Shown: positions 7,881-17,702, counted from the stretch's first letter. The stretch is DNA of 64,000 nucleotides from Paraburkholderia sp. IMGN_8 (GCF_038050405.1 NZ_CP150901.1:4340001-4404000); one strand, 5' to 3'. The notes: generated by a model from the letters alone, not told the origin. Numbers and translations: made by a program.

Positions 7881-8936
7881 ATGAATATTTCGACAGAAGT
7901 CGGCATTTCCCGGAAAGCGTTCTACGACGAAATCCGGGACATCAATCTGAGTCCGCTGTGGGAGGCTCTGCATAACCTCGTTCCGTCGAAGCCGAATGGG
8001 CAGTGCGTGCCGGAACTGTGGAAGTGGGACGATGTGGCCCCTCACATTGAGCGTGCGGGGCGGCTCATTACGGCGGAAGAGGCCGTCCGCCGGGTTTTGG
8101 TGCTGGAGAATCCGGCACTACCTGGCCAATACAGTGTGACGAACTCCCTGTATGCCGGGCTGCAACTGATTCTCCCGGGTGAAACTGCTCCGCCACATCG
8201 GCACGTACAAAGCGCGTTGCGATTCATTGTGGATGGCAAAGGCGCTTATACGGCGGTAGACGGCGAGCGGACCACCATGTCGCCAGGGGACTTCATCATT
8301 ACGCCGAGCTGGACCTGGCACGATCACGGGAACGAGGGCATTGATGGCGACATTCAACCTGTAGTGTGGCTTGACGGGTTGGACATACCGATGGTTCGAT
8401 TCTTCGACGCTGGATTCCAGGAGAGCAGCGACGAACGTTCGCAAACGGTTACGCGAGCCGAAGGAAATTCGTTCGCGAAGTTCGGTTACAACATGGCGCC
8501 GGTGAACCATGTCGTGTCCAGCGCCACATCGCCGATCTTCAGCTACCCGTATGAGCGCACGCGAGAGGCGCTTGACACGTTGTACCGCCAGCTTGAGATC
8601 GATTTGTGGCATGGGGTCAAGTTGCGATACGTCAATCCGGCAACTGGCGGCTGGCCGATGCCCACCATTGGGACCTTCATGCAGTTGATCCCGAAGGGGT
8701 TCAATACCAAGCCATTCCGCTCAACAGATGGAGCAGTCTTTTCCGTGGTCGAAGGGAAAGGTCGTGTCAAGGTCGGCGAAAAGGTCTTTGAGTTCGGCCC
8801 CAAAGACCACTTTGTTATCCCCTCTTGGCATACGTACAGTTTCGAGGCGGATGAGGAGTTGGTTCTGTTCAGCTTCTCGGATCGTCCGGTACAGGTCGCC
8901 CTGAACATCCTGCGTGAAGAACGCCTTGAGCCTTGA
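7881..8936 (+). CDS. gentisate 1,2-dioxygenase
   Basis: This is a bicupin ring-cleaving dioxygenase of 351 aa, the usual family length. The N-terminal cupin carries the Fe(II)-binding PPHRHVQSALRFIVDG (His106, His108) and the third ligand region in SWTWHDHG (His147/149). The C-terminal cupin has VVEGKGRVKVGEKVFEFGPKD and PSWHTYSF. It opens gentisate to maleylpyruvate. AGAG precedes the start at 10 nt. It is followed by fumarylpyruvate hydrolase, and the GST isomerase on the opposite arm completes the path to fumarate and pyruvate. Confidence 0.95.
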   Translation: MNISTEVGISRKAFYDEIRDINLSPLWEALHNLVPSKPNGQCVPELWKWDDVAPHIERAGRLITAEEAVRRVLVLENPALPGQYSVTNSLYAGLQLILPGETAPPHRHVQSALRFIVDGKGAYTAVDGERTTMSPGDFIITPSWTWHDHGNEGIDGDIQPVVWLDGLDIPMVRFFDAGFQESSDERSQTVTRAEGNSFAKFGYNMAPVNHVVSSATSPIFSYPYERTREALDTLYRQLEIDLWHGVKLRYVNPATGGWPMPTIGTFMQLIPKGFNTKPFRSTDGAVFSVVEGKGRVKVGEKVFEFGPKDHFVIPSWHTYSFEADEELVLFSFSDRPVQVALNILREERLEP

Positions 8937-8992
8937 GCGCCGGCGGCGCGGCAACCACCGATGACTTCAGAATTCTTTCAAGCGAGCAAACG

Positions 8993-9691
8993 ATGAGCTA
9001 TCTGTTTTCCCCATCCCCGACCGTTGGCGTTCCTGTTCTCGGCGGCGATCAACAATTCCCGGTCCGACGTGTCTATTGTGTCGGTCGTAACTATGCAGCG
9101 CATGCGCGGGAGATGGGCTTTGACCCTGACCGTGAACCGCCGTTTTTCTTCTGCAAGCCCGCCGACGCTGTCGTGTACGTTGCAGCAGGGGAAACAGGTT
9201 CCTTTCCCTATCCGTCAGAGACCACGAATTGTCACTACGAGGTTGAACTCGTGGCGGCAATCGGCACCGGCGGGAAAAACATTTCTGTGGAATCTGCTCT
9301 TTCCCATGTCTACGGCTATGCACTCGGGCTAGACATGACACGGCGTGATTTGCAGATGGAGATGCGTAAAATGGGACGCCCTTGGGATATCGGCAAGGCG
9401 TTCGATTTTTCGGCGCCGATTGGTCCGATTGTGCCTGCCGACAAGGTTGGTGACCTTGCGGAGGCGATACTCACGCTGGACGTGAACGGCGAACGCAAGC
9501 AGCAGGCTAAGATTGGCCAACTAATTTGGTCCGTGGCGGAGACAGTCGCTTACCTTTCGCGTTACTTCGAGTTGGTCCCGGGCGACCTCATTTATACTGG
9601 TACACCCGAGGGAGTCGGCGCTGTCGTTGCTGGTGACACGATGGTTGCCGGCCTGTCGGGATTCGACGATCTGTCTGTCAAGGTCGTCTAA
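8993..9691 (+). CDS. nagK: fumarylpyruvate hydrolase (FAH family)
   Basis: The 232-aa product is of the fumarylacetoacetate hydrolase family. It has the YCVGRNYAAHAREMG opening, REPPFFFCKP, the metal-binding YEVELVAAIG, DMTRRDLQ, KAFDFSAPIGPIV, and the late YTGTPEGVGAV motif. It should cleave fumarylpyruvate to fumarate plus pyruvate. The frame opens further upstream, but the ATG at 8993 gives the usual NagK start (MSYLFSPSPTVGVPV). It lies 56 nt behind gentisate dioxygenase. Confidence 0.9.
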   Translation: MSYLFSPSPTVGVPVLGGDQQFPVRRVYCVGRNYAAHAREMGFDPDREPPFFFCKPADAVVYVAAGETGSFPYPSETTNCHYEVELVAAIGTGGKNISVESALSHVYGYALGLDMTRRDLQMEMRKMGRPWDIGKAFDFSAPIGPIVPADKVGDLAEAILTLDVNGERKQQAKIGQLIWSVAETVAYLSRYFELVPGDLIYTGTPEGVGAVVAGDTMVAGLSGFDDLSVKVV

Positions 9692-9790
9692 CGCTCCGAC
9701 GACGATTCTGGCCGGGTTTGTCTGGCCAGAGTCGGCCTCTTGTCCACAACCTGTCTTGAGCGGCTGATTCCAAATGCCGGTTTCCATCTC

Positions 9791-10315
9791 ATGAAAGCAC
9801 AGCGAGCAGAACCAGACAATTCGAGCGACGCGCTCGAGCAGCTTTATTCCCGTCCTGGGTTCATGATCCGTCGCGCGCACCAGATTTCGATCGATATTTT
9901 TATCGAGGCATCTCGCGCTCTTGATATCACGCCAAGCCAGTACGGCGTAATGTTTGTGCTGCGACACTCCGGCCCGTCGAGTCAGATTGGCATCGCGCGT
10001 TTGCTCGGGCTGGATCGCTCAACCACTGCGCTCGTTGTGAAAAATTTGACGGAAAGAGGTCTTCTGACGAAAGCCCAAAGCGAGACCGACGCGCGCAAGA
10101 CGGAGATTATGTTGAGCGCAGAAGGTCGGCGGGTATTGCGGCGCGCCGATGTTCTGGCTGACCGGTCCAAGGAGGCGCTCATGGCGGCTTTCTCAAAAGA
10201 CGAGGCCGCACAGTTTGTGTCGTTGCTGAGCAAATTTGTAGCGCACTTCAACGACACGACTCGTGTGAGTATTTCGAATGGTGCAAGTGAAGTGACGTTG
10301 GCCAGCGAAACTTGA
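9791..10315 (+). CDS. MarR-family transcriptional regulator
   Basis: A 174-aa winged-helix protein. The dimerisation helix is followed by ITPSQYGVMFVLRHSG, the recognition region QIGIARLLGLDRSTTALVVKNLTERGLL, and the wing DARKTEIMLSAEGRRVL. It closes the gentisate arm and is the obvious candidate to bind the two palindromes at about 7.35 and 7.48 kb, with the aromatic substrate as inducer. A TTG 51 nt upstream could extend it, but the ATG fits the family length. Confidence 0.85.
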   Translation: MKAQRAEPDNSSDALEQLYSRPGFMIRRAHQISIDIFIEASRALDITPSQYGVMFVLRHSGPSSQIGIARLLGLDRSTTALVVKNLTERGLLTKAQSETDARKTEIMLSAEGRRVLRRADVLADRSKEALMAAFSKDEAAQFVSLLSKFVAHFNDTTRVSISNGASEVTLASET

Positions 10316-10398
10316 GCGGGCCGAAAATTTGACGACGTGCTGGATAGCCGGCACAAGATCGCGGTTTGGTTTTACGGTGCGCGGTTGTTTGCGCCGGC

Positions 10399-10666
10399 TC
10401 ACTCGACCGGCTTCACTTGCAGCAGTTCAAATACCTGTTGAAGCACGCCCGTTTGCCGCCACGTTATATACCGTCCATAGACTGTTTGCTGTGGCGGAAA
10501 ACGGGAGGGCAGTCTGTGCCATTTCTCGCCCGCTTTTTGTATCCAGAGGATTGCGTCCAGTGTGGCTCGATTGTCGCGAGGAGGGCGTCCGCGCGACGCG
10601 CTCAGATCGCCGAAACAGATGTTTGATGAGTTCCCACTTGGAATCCGAAAGATGAAAATCGAGCAT
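10399..10666 (-). pseudogene. IS5-family (DUF4096) transposase fragment, frameshifted
   Basis: From an ATG at 10666 the product reads MLDFHLSDSKWELIKHLF, and after a frameshift near 10600 it continues RGRPPRDNRATLDAILWIQ..GEKWHRLPSRFPPQQT. Both parts are the N-terminal half of IS5-group OrfA transposases. The catalytic half is absent and no terminal inverted repeats were identified, so this is a dead remnant marking an insertion point downstream of the MarR gene. Confidence 0.8.
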
Positions 10667-11011
10667 TGATATCTCCGGTCGCTCCCCAGCGACATGGGGC
10701 AACCCACCGGCATAAGGCTGTGATGCAAAGCTACAAGCCGAGGAAATATCATGCAATGCCTGCTCGTGAATACACACAATTCATATATCGAAGATTGGTG
10801 GCGCTTCGTTCATTGGGACGCACCGCGCCATGTGTGACGCTGCGGAAGCACTCAGCCGCGTTGCGCTGTGAGTGGGGATTGAGTGGCGGCAGAACAGGAA
10901 GCGGATTTCACTCCGCGCGAATGGCCAAATTCAGTTTCACAACGGACCGTCGCGCGAACCCGTCATCGAAGCTGCCTTTTTGTGAGCGATTGCGTGAAAT
11001 GGAGCGCTGCG
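10667..11011. other. intergenic stretch next to IS remnant
   Basis: About 345 bases with no gene recognised; probably flanking debris of the IS5-type insertion. Confidence 0.3.
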
Positions 11012-11188
11012 ATGGACATCCTGAAATTGGCGAAAGACGCGGGCATGCTAGTGGTGCTGGACGGCCGCATCGGAAAGGAAGAGTACAGAAGTGTTCACGG
11101 ATCGGAGCAGGCGTTCCGTCGGTTTGCCGACGCATTGTGTGAGTTGGCCGAGCATGAAGTCCTCAGTGAAAGTACGCGATCGAAATGA
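11012..11188 (+). CDS. small hypothetical protein, 58 aa
   Basis: The ATG is preceded by GGAG at 7 nt. The product MDILKLAKDAGMLVVLDGRIGKEEY.. has a compact alpha/beta look, with an AGMLVVLDGRIG strand-turn and a helix ending in RFADALCELAEHE. Short proteins of this style occur in Burkholderia accessory regions, but I cannot name a family. It lies between an IS fragment and a catabolic operon. Confidence 0.45.
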   Translation: MDILKLAKDAGMLVVLDGRIGKEEYRSVHGSEQAFRRFADALCELAEHEVLSESTRSK

Positions 11189-11263
11189 TCAATTTGTCGC
11201 TCGATTGAGATGCCCGGACGGCGCTCTTTTCGGCGAGTCGATCGCTAGCAGGAGAATGACACG

Positions 11264-11470
11264 ATGTCTTCCAAAACAGTTGTCAACCAAGGTGAACAAG
11301 GTGCACTGGGTGGCCCGGTGAATCCGAACACCGATTCAGATACAGAAGTCCGCCAGGAGACCCGACGCAGATCTTCGGCGCCGCCGGCCACCCATAGCTG
11401 GGCGTGGGCGCGAGATCGTGACCGATATGACTGGATGGATTGGCACAGTTTCTCTGACTATCAAGGCTAG
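11264..11470 (+). CDS. possible small hydrophilic protein, 68 aa
   Basis: The ATG has a strong AGGAGAA site 9-10 nt upstream. The product is low-complexity and charged, with a run of Arg, Trp and Asp near the C-terminus (WAWARDRDRYDWMDW). No family is recognised. It is kept because of the ribosome-binding site; it could be spurious. Confidence 0.28.
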   Translation: MSSKTVVNQGEQGALGGPVNPNTDSDTEVRQETRRRSSAPPATHSWAWARDRDRYDWMDWHSFSDYQG

Positions 11471-11545
11471 GCAATGCTGGTGCGGCGAGACAATTGGAGT
11501 CGTCCTTCCCGGTTAATGTGGTCCGTTTGGCTCGCGCACCGCTCG

Positions 11546-11580
11546 GCCTTCGTCAGGCACTGCAGCGTGCTGACGAAGGC
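11546..11580. terminator. strong hairpin behind the lyase operon
   Basis: GCCTTCGTCAG-GCAC and GTGC-TGACGAAGGC pair over 15 bp with one bulged base around a 6-nt loop. It begins 8 nt after the stop codon of the minus-strand lyase gene. There is no T-run. Confidence 0.6.
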
Positions 11581-11587
11581 AAAGCAA

Positions 11588-12583
11588 TTAACGGAGTGTC
11601 TCGGGCAGTCGTTCGCGATTCAACGCGCGTTCCCGTATGGCGGGGAGATCGGTCGGGGCAGCGTGCAAATCAAGTCGTCTCCCTGCTTTGACAATCTGGC
11701 TAGGAATGTCGTGACCTAGCAGCGAGGGCAGGCGGGTCGACGCCAGAGTCAACGCTTCGAGATTCACGCCAGTGTTGTAGCCCATTAGTTCAAGCGCATG
11801 CACGATTTCCTCGCTGCAGACATTCCCACTGGCACCCGGCGCATAAGGGCACCCGCCAATGCCACCGATCGAGGCATCGAAGCGCCTCGCACCAGAGCCA
11901 ATTGCCGCGAGAACGTTCGCGAGACCCATTCCGCGAGTGTTGTGAAAGTGCAGGGTTAGCTCGGTGCCAGGCCAGTGCCGTGCAAACAACTCCGTTAGCC
12001 GCGCTACCTGACCTGGATAGGCCATGCCCGTTGTATCGCAAAGCGTCACGCCGCGTGCGCCTGTTTCTTCGATGAAACGGCTCGACCATTCAAGCACCGT
12101 TTCCTCGGAAACGTCGCCTTCCATCGGACAGCCGAACGCGCAAGATAGTGAGATGTTGACCGGAATCTTCACAATGTCTGCAAGGCGGGAAACCTGCCGA
12201 AGACTACGATATGACTGCTCTCTGGTCATGCGGAGATTAGAAAGATTGTGACTCTCACTGGCGGACATCACCAGATTCAGTTCGTCCGCGTGTCCGTCAA
12301 TGGCCCGCTCCGCGCCTCGCACGTTTGGTACGAGCGCCGCGTATGTGACACCGGGCGCTCGTTCAATTTCGCGCATGACTATTTCGGCATCGCGCAGAGC
12401 GGGGATGGCTCGTGCGGAAACAAATGCAGTAACTTCGATTTTGCTCAGACCGGTTTGGGACAGGGCGTTAATGAGGCTAATCTTCTCTGCGGTTGGAACG
12501 AAGGCTGATTCGGCCTGAAGGCCGTCTCGAGGGCCGACTTCATTCATGTAAATCCGTTGATGGTTACCGTTCCAGATGCTCAT
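11588..12583 (-). CDS. HMG-CoA lyase-family aldolase (candidate R-citramalyl-CoA lyase)
   Basis: A 331-aa TIM-barrel lyase with the family signature EVGPRDGLQ at residues 15-23, the metal-binding HFHNTRGMGLAN, and the C-terminal active-site loop GGCPYAPGASGN with its catalytic Cys. HMG-CoA lyases cleave a 3-hydroxy-3-methylacyl-CoA to acetyl-CoA plus a keto acid. The R-citramalyl-CoA lyase of Chloroflexus belongs to the same family and gives pyruvate plus acetyl-CoA. Given the co-transcribed aconitase-type hydratase and CoA-transferase, that reaction is my preferred reading. The start overlaps the preceding gene by ATGA. Confidence 0.85.
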   Translation of the reverse strand: MSIWNGNHQRIYMNEVGPRDGLQAESAFVPTAEKISLINALSQTGLSKIEVTAFVSARAIPALRDAEIVMREIERAPGVTYAALVPNVRGAERAIDGHADELNLVMSASESHNLSNLRMTREQSYRSLRQVSRLADIVKIPVNISLSCAFGCPMEGDVSEETVLEWSSRFIEETGARGVTLCDTTGMAYPGQVARLTELFARHWPGTELTLHFHNTRGMGLANVLAAIGSGARRFDASIGGIGGCPYAPGASGNVCSEEIVHALELMGYNTGVNLEALTLASTRLPSLLGHDIPSQIVKAGRRLDLHAAPTDLPAIRERALNRERLPETLR

Positions 12584-13797
12584 GCGACAGATCCTTTTGC
12601 GCGGAGGTCGGATATCTCCTGATCCGATAGTCCGATTTGACGCAGCACCTCGTTCGTGTCGTCGCCAAGTTTAGGCGCTGAGGACCGGATGGAGCCCGGC
12701 GTGCCCATCAATTTCGGAACGATTCCCGGAACGTCGATTGCATCGCCATCCCGTGTCACCTGGCGCAATATCATGTCGCGCTCTCGATAGTGCGGGTCTT
12801 CCGAGATGTCCTTGGCCGTATAAACCTTGCCGGCTGGGACGCCTGCTGCCGTGAGTATCTCGAGGGCAGTTGCGACGGTGCGTTCGACAGTCCAGGTCTC
12901 GATAGCCAGGTCCAGTTCAGCCACTCGCGCAACGCGCCCCGCATTGTCCGCGAGATCTGACTGTGATCCGAGGTCTTCGCGGCCGATAGCTGCCATCAAC
13001 CGTCTGAAGATGCTGTCACCGTTTCCGGCAATCAGGACAAAGCCGTCTACGCACCTATACGCATTCGACGGTGCAATGCCGGGCAATGCGCTGCCCGCCG
13101 CATCGCGGACGGCGCCGAACGCGCTGTATTCCGGAATCAGACTTTCCATCACGTTGAATACAGCCTCGTGCAGCGCGACGTCGATGACCTGTCCCTTGCC
13201 GCCGTTGACATCACGGTGATACAGCGCCGTCAGAACGCCGACCGCCCCGTGCAGCGCCGCGAGCGTGTCGCCTATCGAAATACCGCAGCGAACGGGGACG
13301 CGTCCTGGCTCACCAGTAAGATGACGCAGGCCACCCATTGCTTCTCCGATAACACCGAAACCGGGTAGGTCACGGTACGGCCCCGTCTGCCCGTACCCCG
13401 AGACGCGCAGCATAATCAGCCGAGGGTTGATTGCCGAAAGCTGTTCATATCCCAAACCCCAGCCTTCGAGCGTTCCAGGGCGGAAATTTTCAATCAGCAC
13501 ATCGGCGTCCGCAATCAACTTGCGAGCGATTTCCTGTCCTTCCTCCCTGCGCAGGTCGAGTGCAATCGAGCGCTTGTTCCTCGATTGGACTTGCCACCAG
13601 ACAGACGTGCCATCCTTCATCATTCTCCAGTTGCGCAGTGGGTCACCTGCCCCGGGAGACTCGATCTTGATCACATCCGCGCCGAATTCGCCAAGCGTTT
13701 TGGCGGCAAATGGGCCTGCAATGAGCTGACCCATTTCAATCACGCGAACTCCGTGTAGCGCGACTGGGGAGGTTGGGAGGGGAAGTTCGGCACTCAT
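12580..13797 (-). CDS. CaiB/BaiF family III CoA-transferase (candidate citramalate CoA-transferase)
   Basis: The 405-aa product has the N-terminal LHGVRVIEMGQLIAGPFAAKTLGEFGADVIKIE, RNKRSIALDLR, LIENFRPG, GYGQTGPY, and GISIGDTLAALHG, whose Asp is the likely catalytic residue of the family. It transfers CoA between carboxylic acids. In this operon it would activate the acid made by the hydratase (R-citramalate or a similar hydroxy acid) for the lyase. The ATG at 13797 is chosen because it begins the conserved domain and has an AGGA upstream; an upstream in-frame extension lacks family similarity. Confidence 0.88.
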   Translation of the reverse strand: MSAELPLPTSPVALHGVRVIEMGQLIAGPFAAKTLGEFGADVIKIESPGAGDPLRNWRMMKDGTSVWWQVQSRNKRSIALDLRREEGQEIARKLIADADVLIENFRPGTLEGWGLGYEQLSAINPRLIMLRVSGYGQTGPYRDLPGFGVIGEAMGGLRHLTGEPGRVPVRCGISIGDTLAALHGAVGVLTALYHRDVNGGKGQVIDVALHEAVFNVMESLIPEYSAFGAVRDAAGSALPGIAPSNAYRCVDGFVLIAGNGDSIFRRLMAAIGREDLGSQSDLADNAGRVARVAELDLAIETWTVERTVATALEILTAAGVPAGKVYTAKDISEDPHYRERDMILRQVTRDGDAIDVPGIVPKLMGTPGSIRSSAPKLGDDTNEVLRQIGLSDQEISDLRAKGSVA

Positions 13798-13877
13798 GTT
13801 CGTGATTTTCCTCGACGTTTCTGTGACTCGCGATGCGCGCGAAACATATGTTTGACGGACGCTTACGCTTCCGGAGT

Positions 13878-14516
13878 TCAACCGAAAAGCCACGGCTCAT
13901 CGATACAGCGGGCCTGTTCGTACGCCCGTATCCGGTCTGCCTGTTGGAGCGTCAACGTGACGTCGTCCAGACCATGAAGCAGTCGGTGCTTGCGCTCGGC
14001 ATCTATTTCAAACGCAATGGCATCTGAGCCTTCTGGAATGACCTGCTGAGAGGCGAGATTCACCGTTATCCGAAGCCCTGGATGGTTCTCCGCCAGGTCG
14101 AACAGATGCTGTACCGTCGCAGCTTCCAGCACGATTGGCAAAATGCCATTCTTGAAACAGTTGCCATAGAAGATATCGGCGAAGCTCGGTGCTATCAATG
14201 CGCGAATACCGAAGTCCGACAAGGCCCATGGGGCGTGCTCGCGACTGGAGCCGCAGCCGAAGTTGTCGCGCGTCAGCAGCACCTGGGCGCCCTGGTAGCG
14301 TGCGAGGTTCAGCACGAATTCGGGATTTACCTGCCGGGTTGACGCATCCTGCCCCGGTTCGCCATGATCCAGATAGCGCCACTCGTCGAACAGGTTAATT
14401 CCAAACCCGGTGCGACGAATTGATTTCATGAACTGCTTCGGCAGGATCGCGTCTGTGTCAACGTTTGCTCGGTCGAGCGGTGCCATTGGCGAATTGACTT
14501 GGGTAAACGGTTGCAT
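13878..14516 (-). CDS. aconitase-family hydratase small subunit (LeuD-like)
   Basis: A 212-aa swivelling-domain subunit with [41 protein letters not shown] (the substrate-binding loop), and [17 protein letters not shown]. Length and motifs match 3-isopropylmalate dehydratase small subunits. The gene context lacks leuB and other leucine genes, so a catabolic hydratase acting on citraconate or maleate is more likely. It overlaps the large subunit by TAATG. Confidence 0.85.
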   Translation of the reverse strand: MQPFTQVNSPMAPLDRANVDTDAILPKQFMKSIRRTGFGINLFDEWRYLDHGEPGQDASTRQVNPEFVLNLARYQGAQVLLTRDNFGCGSSREHAPWALSDFGIRALIAPSFADIFYGNCFKNGILPIVLEAATVQHLFDLAENHPGLRITVNLASQQVIPEGSDAIAFEIDAERKHRLLHGLDDVTLTLQQADRIRAYEQARCIDEPWLFG

Positions 14517-15949
14517 TACGAACCTCTTTTGCGAACGTCGACGAAGTGCCCGGCAATAGCGGCGGCAGCGGCCATCGCCGGACTCACGAGATGGCTGCGC
14601 CCCCCGGGTCCCTGTCGACCCTCGAAATTTCTATTCGACGTGGAAGCGCAACGCTCGCCTGGGCCAAGGCGGTCGTCATTCATTCCCAGGCACATTGAGC
14701 AGCCGGGCTCACGCCATTCGAAACCGGCTTCCTTGAATACAACATCAAGCCCCTCGGCCTCTGCCTGGGCCTTAACGAGTCCCGATCCCGGGACGACGAG
14801 GGCGAGTTGGATGTTAGACGCGACTCGCTTGCCCTTCGCAACTGCGGCAGCTGCACGTAGGTCTTCAATGCGGCCGTTTGTGCACGAGCCGATGAATACC
14901 TTGTCGAGCGCAATGGTTTGGACCGGAGTGCCAGGCTCAAGGTGCATGTAGGAAAGGGCTCGCAGCATGTCTGCTCGCTTGACAGGGTCCTGTTCATCCG
15001 ATGGATACGGAACGTGACCGTCGACCGTAGTGACCATCTCGGGGGACGTCCCCCAGGTCACCATCGGTTGCACTTTCCCGGCATCAATCTCCACAACCTT
15101 GTCGAAGTGCGCACCTTCGTCACTGACTAGCGTGCGCCAGTAGGCGACGGCCGCGTCCCAATTTTCCTCGCGCGGGGCAAATTTGCGGCCCCTTATGTAG
15201 TCTATGGTTGTATCGTCGACGGCTATCATGCCGACTCGGGCACCTGCCTCGATTGCCATATTGCACAACGTCATCCGTCCCTCCATTGACAACGCCTGAA
15301 TGGCTGCGCCTGAAAATTCGATTGCGTAGCCGGTGCCACCCGCAGTACCGATCTGCCCAATCAACGAGAGGACCAGATCTTTTGCCGTGACGCCGTCGGG
15401 CAACTCACCGTTGACGCGCACAAGCATGGATTTCATCTTCGCGACCGACAGACATTGAGTCGCCAGCACATGCTCTACCTCAGAAGTGCCAACACCAAAT
15501 GCCAGCGCTGCGAAAGCGCCGTGGGTGCTCGTGTGGGAATCACCCGCCACGACTGTCATGCCAGGCAGTGTCGCCCCCTGTTCCGGACCAACGACGTGAA
15601 TGATTCCCTGGTTTGGGTTGGTCAGGCCGTAGGCGGTGATGCCGAACTCGTTGCAATTGATGTCGAGTTGTCTGACCTGGGTTCGTGACATGGGGTCTTC
15701 AATCGAATCGACGCTCACCCGCTCAGACGCGATAGTAGGCACATTGTGGTCGGCCGCCGCCAGCACAGTCTCTGGGCGCCAGGCCTTTCGGCCCGATAAT
15801 CGAAGTGCCTCGAAGGCTTGGGGGCTGGTCACCTCATAGACGAGGTGCCGGTCGACATAGAGAAGTGAGGAGCCACCGACGGTCTCGGTAACGACATGCC
15901 GTTTCCACAGCTTTTCAAAAAGCGTGCGGGGCAGGTTCTCGTGTTCCAT
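14516..15949 (-). CDS. aconitase-family hydratase large subunit (LeuC-like)
   Basis: A 477-aa subunit starting [20 protein letters not shown] with GGAG 7 nt upstream. It carries the 4Fe-4S cluster ligands in GSCTNGR and CSMCLGMN, and the [30 protein letters not shown] motif. It is LeuC-like. Heterodimeric members of this family also serve as maleate hydratase (HbzIJ type, giving D-malate) and citraconate hydratase (giving R-citramalate). The following CoA-transferase and lyase genes favour a catabolic role over leucine synthesis. A 200-bp gap to the LysR gene upstream probably holds the promoter. Confidence 0.88.
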   Translation of the reverse strand: MEHENLPRTLFEKLWKRHVVTETVGGSSLLYVDRHLVYEVTSPQAFEALRLSGRKAWRPETVLAAADHNVPTIASERVSVDSIEDPMSRTQVRQLDINCNEFGITAYGLTNPNQGIIHVVGPEQGATLPGMTVVAGDSHTSTHGAFAALAFGVGTSEVEHVLATQCLSVAKMKSMLVRVNGELPDGVTAKDLVLSLIGQIGTAGGTGYAIEFSGAAIQALSMEGRMTLCNMAIEAGARVGMIAVDDTTIDYIRGRKFAPREENWDAAVAYWRTLVSDEGAHFDKVVEIDAGKVQPMVTWGTSPEMVTTVDGHVPYPSDEQDPVKRADMLRALSYMHLEPGTPVQTIALDKVFIGSCTNGRIEDLRAAAAVAKGKRVASNIQLALVVPGSGLVKAQAEAEGLDVVFKEAGFEWREPGCSMCLGMNDDRLGPGERCASTSNRNFEGRQGPGGRSHLVSPAMAAAAAIAGHFVDVRKRGS

Positions 15950-16149
15950 TCTGTATCTCCGGATAGTCTGGGGCGCCCTTTTGGCGGCATGCATCTCGTC
16001 GCATCAGAAGATCGGACACCGTATTGACGGTGCACTGGACCGGAGGCGGGTCTTGCGATTGTCCGTGTCAAGACGTGCCGCAGGAATCCGGTTATTTCAG
16101 AACGAGCCTTCGCGAAATACGAAAGCCACGTCGGGAAAATACCTAGACC

Positions 16150-17073
16150 CTAGTCTGGACTTATCGCGCCAGGAGCGTCGCCAACCAGATGTCCTACCAG
16201 CAGTCGCGCGGGTTTTTGCAGCGCGGTGAGATCGCGCGCGCCGATTATCAGTTGGCGCTCAGCCCACAGCTCTGTCAGTTTGATCTTTCGTAAGCCCATA
16301 GATCGTAGGTGAGGGCGTACCGCAGCTTCAGGCAGCACGGCAACTCCGAGACCTGCCGCCACCATGAGGCACATGGCGTCGAAACTGCGCACCTGAATAC
16401 GAAGCTTTAGCCGCTTGCCGGCGGATCTCGTCGCAAGCTCAAGTCGCTCTGCAAGTGAAGTCTCGCGCGCGAGGCTGACAAAGTCGAAATCAAGCGCTTC
16501 GTCGAAGGAGATTGATTTCTTAGCCGCAAGCGGATGCCCATAAGGGACGACAAGTACCAGCCTGTCCTTCCGATAAGGAATGGTCTGTAATCCAAGTGTC
16601 GGTATCCCATCAGCGAATATGCCGAAGTCCGCACGGCCATTGGCCACGGCCATGGTGACCTGCTCGCTATTCTGTTCCTCCAGTTCGATGCGAATGTTGG
16701 GGTTTGCAGCTGTGAAGGCGGCTATTTCGGTCGGCAGGAACTGGGTGATGGCGGACGTGTTTGCCCACAATTTGACAACACCAAAGACACCGGCGGCGTA
16801 GTCAGACAGATCCGCTGCGAGCAGATCGACGTCAGCGAGGATACGTTGTGCGTGGCGATGCAGTGCGTCGCCTGCAGCAGTGAGCGTGATGCCACGCGAG
16901 TGGCGTTCGAAAAGCTCGGTTGCTACCGCTGCCTCGAGATCGGCGATGCGTTTGCTAGCTGCGGCAACGGCGAGGTGCGCGAGGTCCGCGCCCTTGCTTA
17001 TGCTCCCGCTCCTCACGATTAACGTGAAAAGCGACAATGAAACCAGGTCCAACCGATGCAGATTCATGTTCAA
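16150..17073 (-). CDS. LysR-type transcriptional regulator
   Basis: The 307-aa product has the N-terminal HTH (LDLVSLSLFTLIVRSGSISKGADLAHLAVAAASKRIADLE) and a periplasmic-binding-like effector domain ending with GLGVAVLPEAAVRPHLR. It lies upstream of, and in the same direction as, the hydratase/CoA-transferase/lyase operon, not divergent as is usual for LysR genes. It is the likely activator of that operon, responding to its substrate. Confidence 0.9.
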   Translation of the reverse strand: MNMNLHRLDLVSLSLFTLIVRSGSISKGADLAHLAVAAASKRIADLEAAVATELFERHSRGITLTAAGDALHRHAQRILADVDLLAADLSDYAAGVFGVVKLWANTSAITQFLPTEIAAFTAANPNIRIELEEQNSEQVTMAVANGRADFGIFADGIPTLGLQTIPYRKDRLVLVVPYGHPLAAKKSISFDEALDFDFVSLARETSLAERLELATRSAGKRLKLRIQVRSFDAMCLMVAAGLGVAVLPEAAVRPHLRSMGLRKIKLTELWAERQLIIGARDLTALQKPARLLVGHLVGDAPGAISPD

Positions 17074-17702
17074 TGCTCGGGCGTTGGCAACGCGCCAATT
17101 ATGACTGCTGTTTGCAGAGAGAGTTTTTTGAAAGCCACAGAGAACGATGAGAACTTGATTTCGAAGGGAATCGATTCGTTGTCAGATTTGGTCTCCTTAG
17201 TCCTGTAAAGATTGATGAAAAAATTCCCGTTGAGGCAAGTGCCAATCTTGAAAGCCGACGCTTAAAGACGGGGCCGCCTGGTACGTCTACCGCGTCACAG
17301 GAAGGTGTCTTTGACGGGGCAAGATTTGATCTAATTGCGACGCTGCAGCGTCTTGCAAACCTAAGAAAAAATCTCTTGAAGCAAGCGTTAACCCGAACTC
17401 ACGGGATCCCAGAAAACCCTTATTTGATAACGCGCATTTATATCTTGGAACAACGGCGCATCCATCGACACGAGTACATCAACGCGCAAGAATGACCACA
17501 GACTTCGCAATTTAGCCCGATCGTGGAATGTCTGTGGATACGTCGTCCAAGCCTCCTTTATCAGGAGGGTTGCCGGGCGTGCTTCATGTATGCGGGTTCG
17601 CATATCGTCCCTTGAGAGGGCCGTGATGTCATGGGTGAACGCCTGTTTGCTATTGCCCCGATCAGCTGAACTCGGGACTACCAACCAACCCAACTAGAAA
17701 TC
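17074..17702. other. divergent intergenic region with a 14-bp palindrome
   Basis: About 630 bases separate the LysR gene (minus) from the YCF48 gene (plus). GACGCTGCAGCGTC at 17339-17352 is a perfect palindrome and could be an operator. No convincing protein is encoded; a minus-strand open frame at 17388-17693 has no ribosome-binding site or family. Confidence 0.35.

Noticed and set aside
10399..10666. Functional IS5 transposase
   Set aside because: Frameshifted, lacks the catalytic half and has no visible terminal inverted repeats.
13878..15949. Leucine biosynthesis leuCD
   Set aside because: The motifs fit LeuC/LeuD, but leuB/leuA are absent and the partners are a CoA-transferase and a CoA-lyase, so a catabolic hydratase is preferred.
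17388..17693. 101-aa minus-strand open frame upstream of the YCF48 gene
   Set aside because: No ribosome-binding site, no family resemblance, and it lies in the expected promoter region of the operon.
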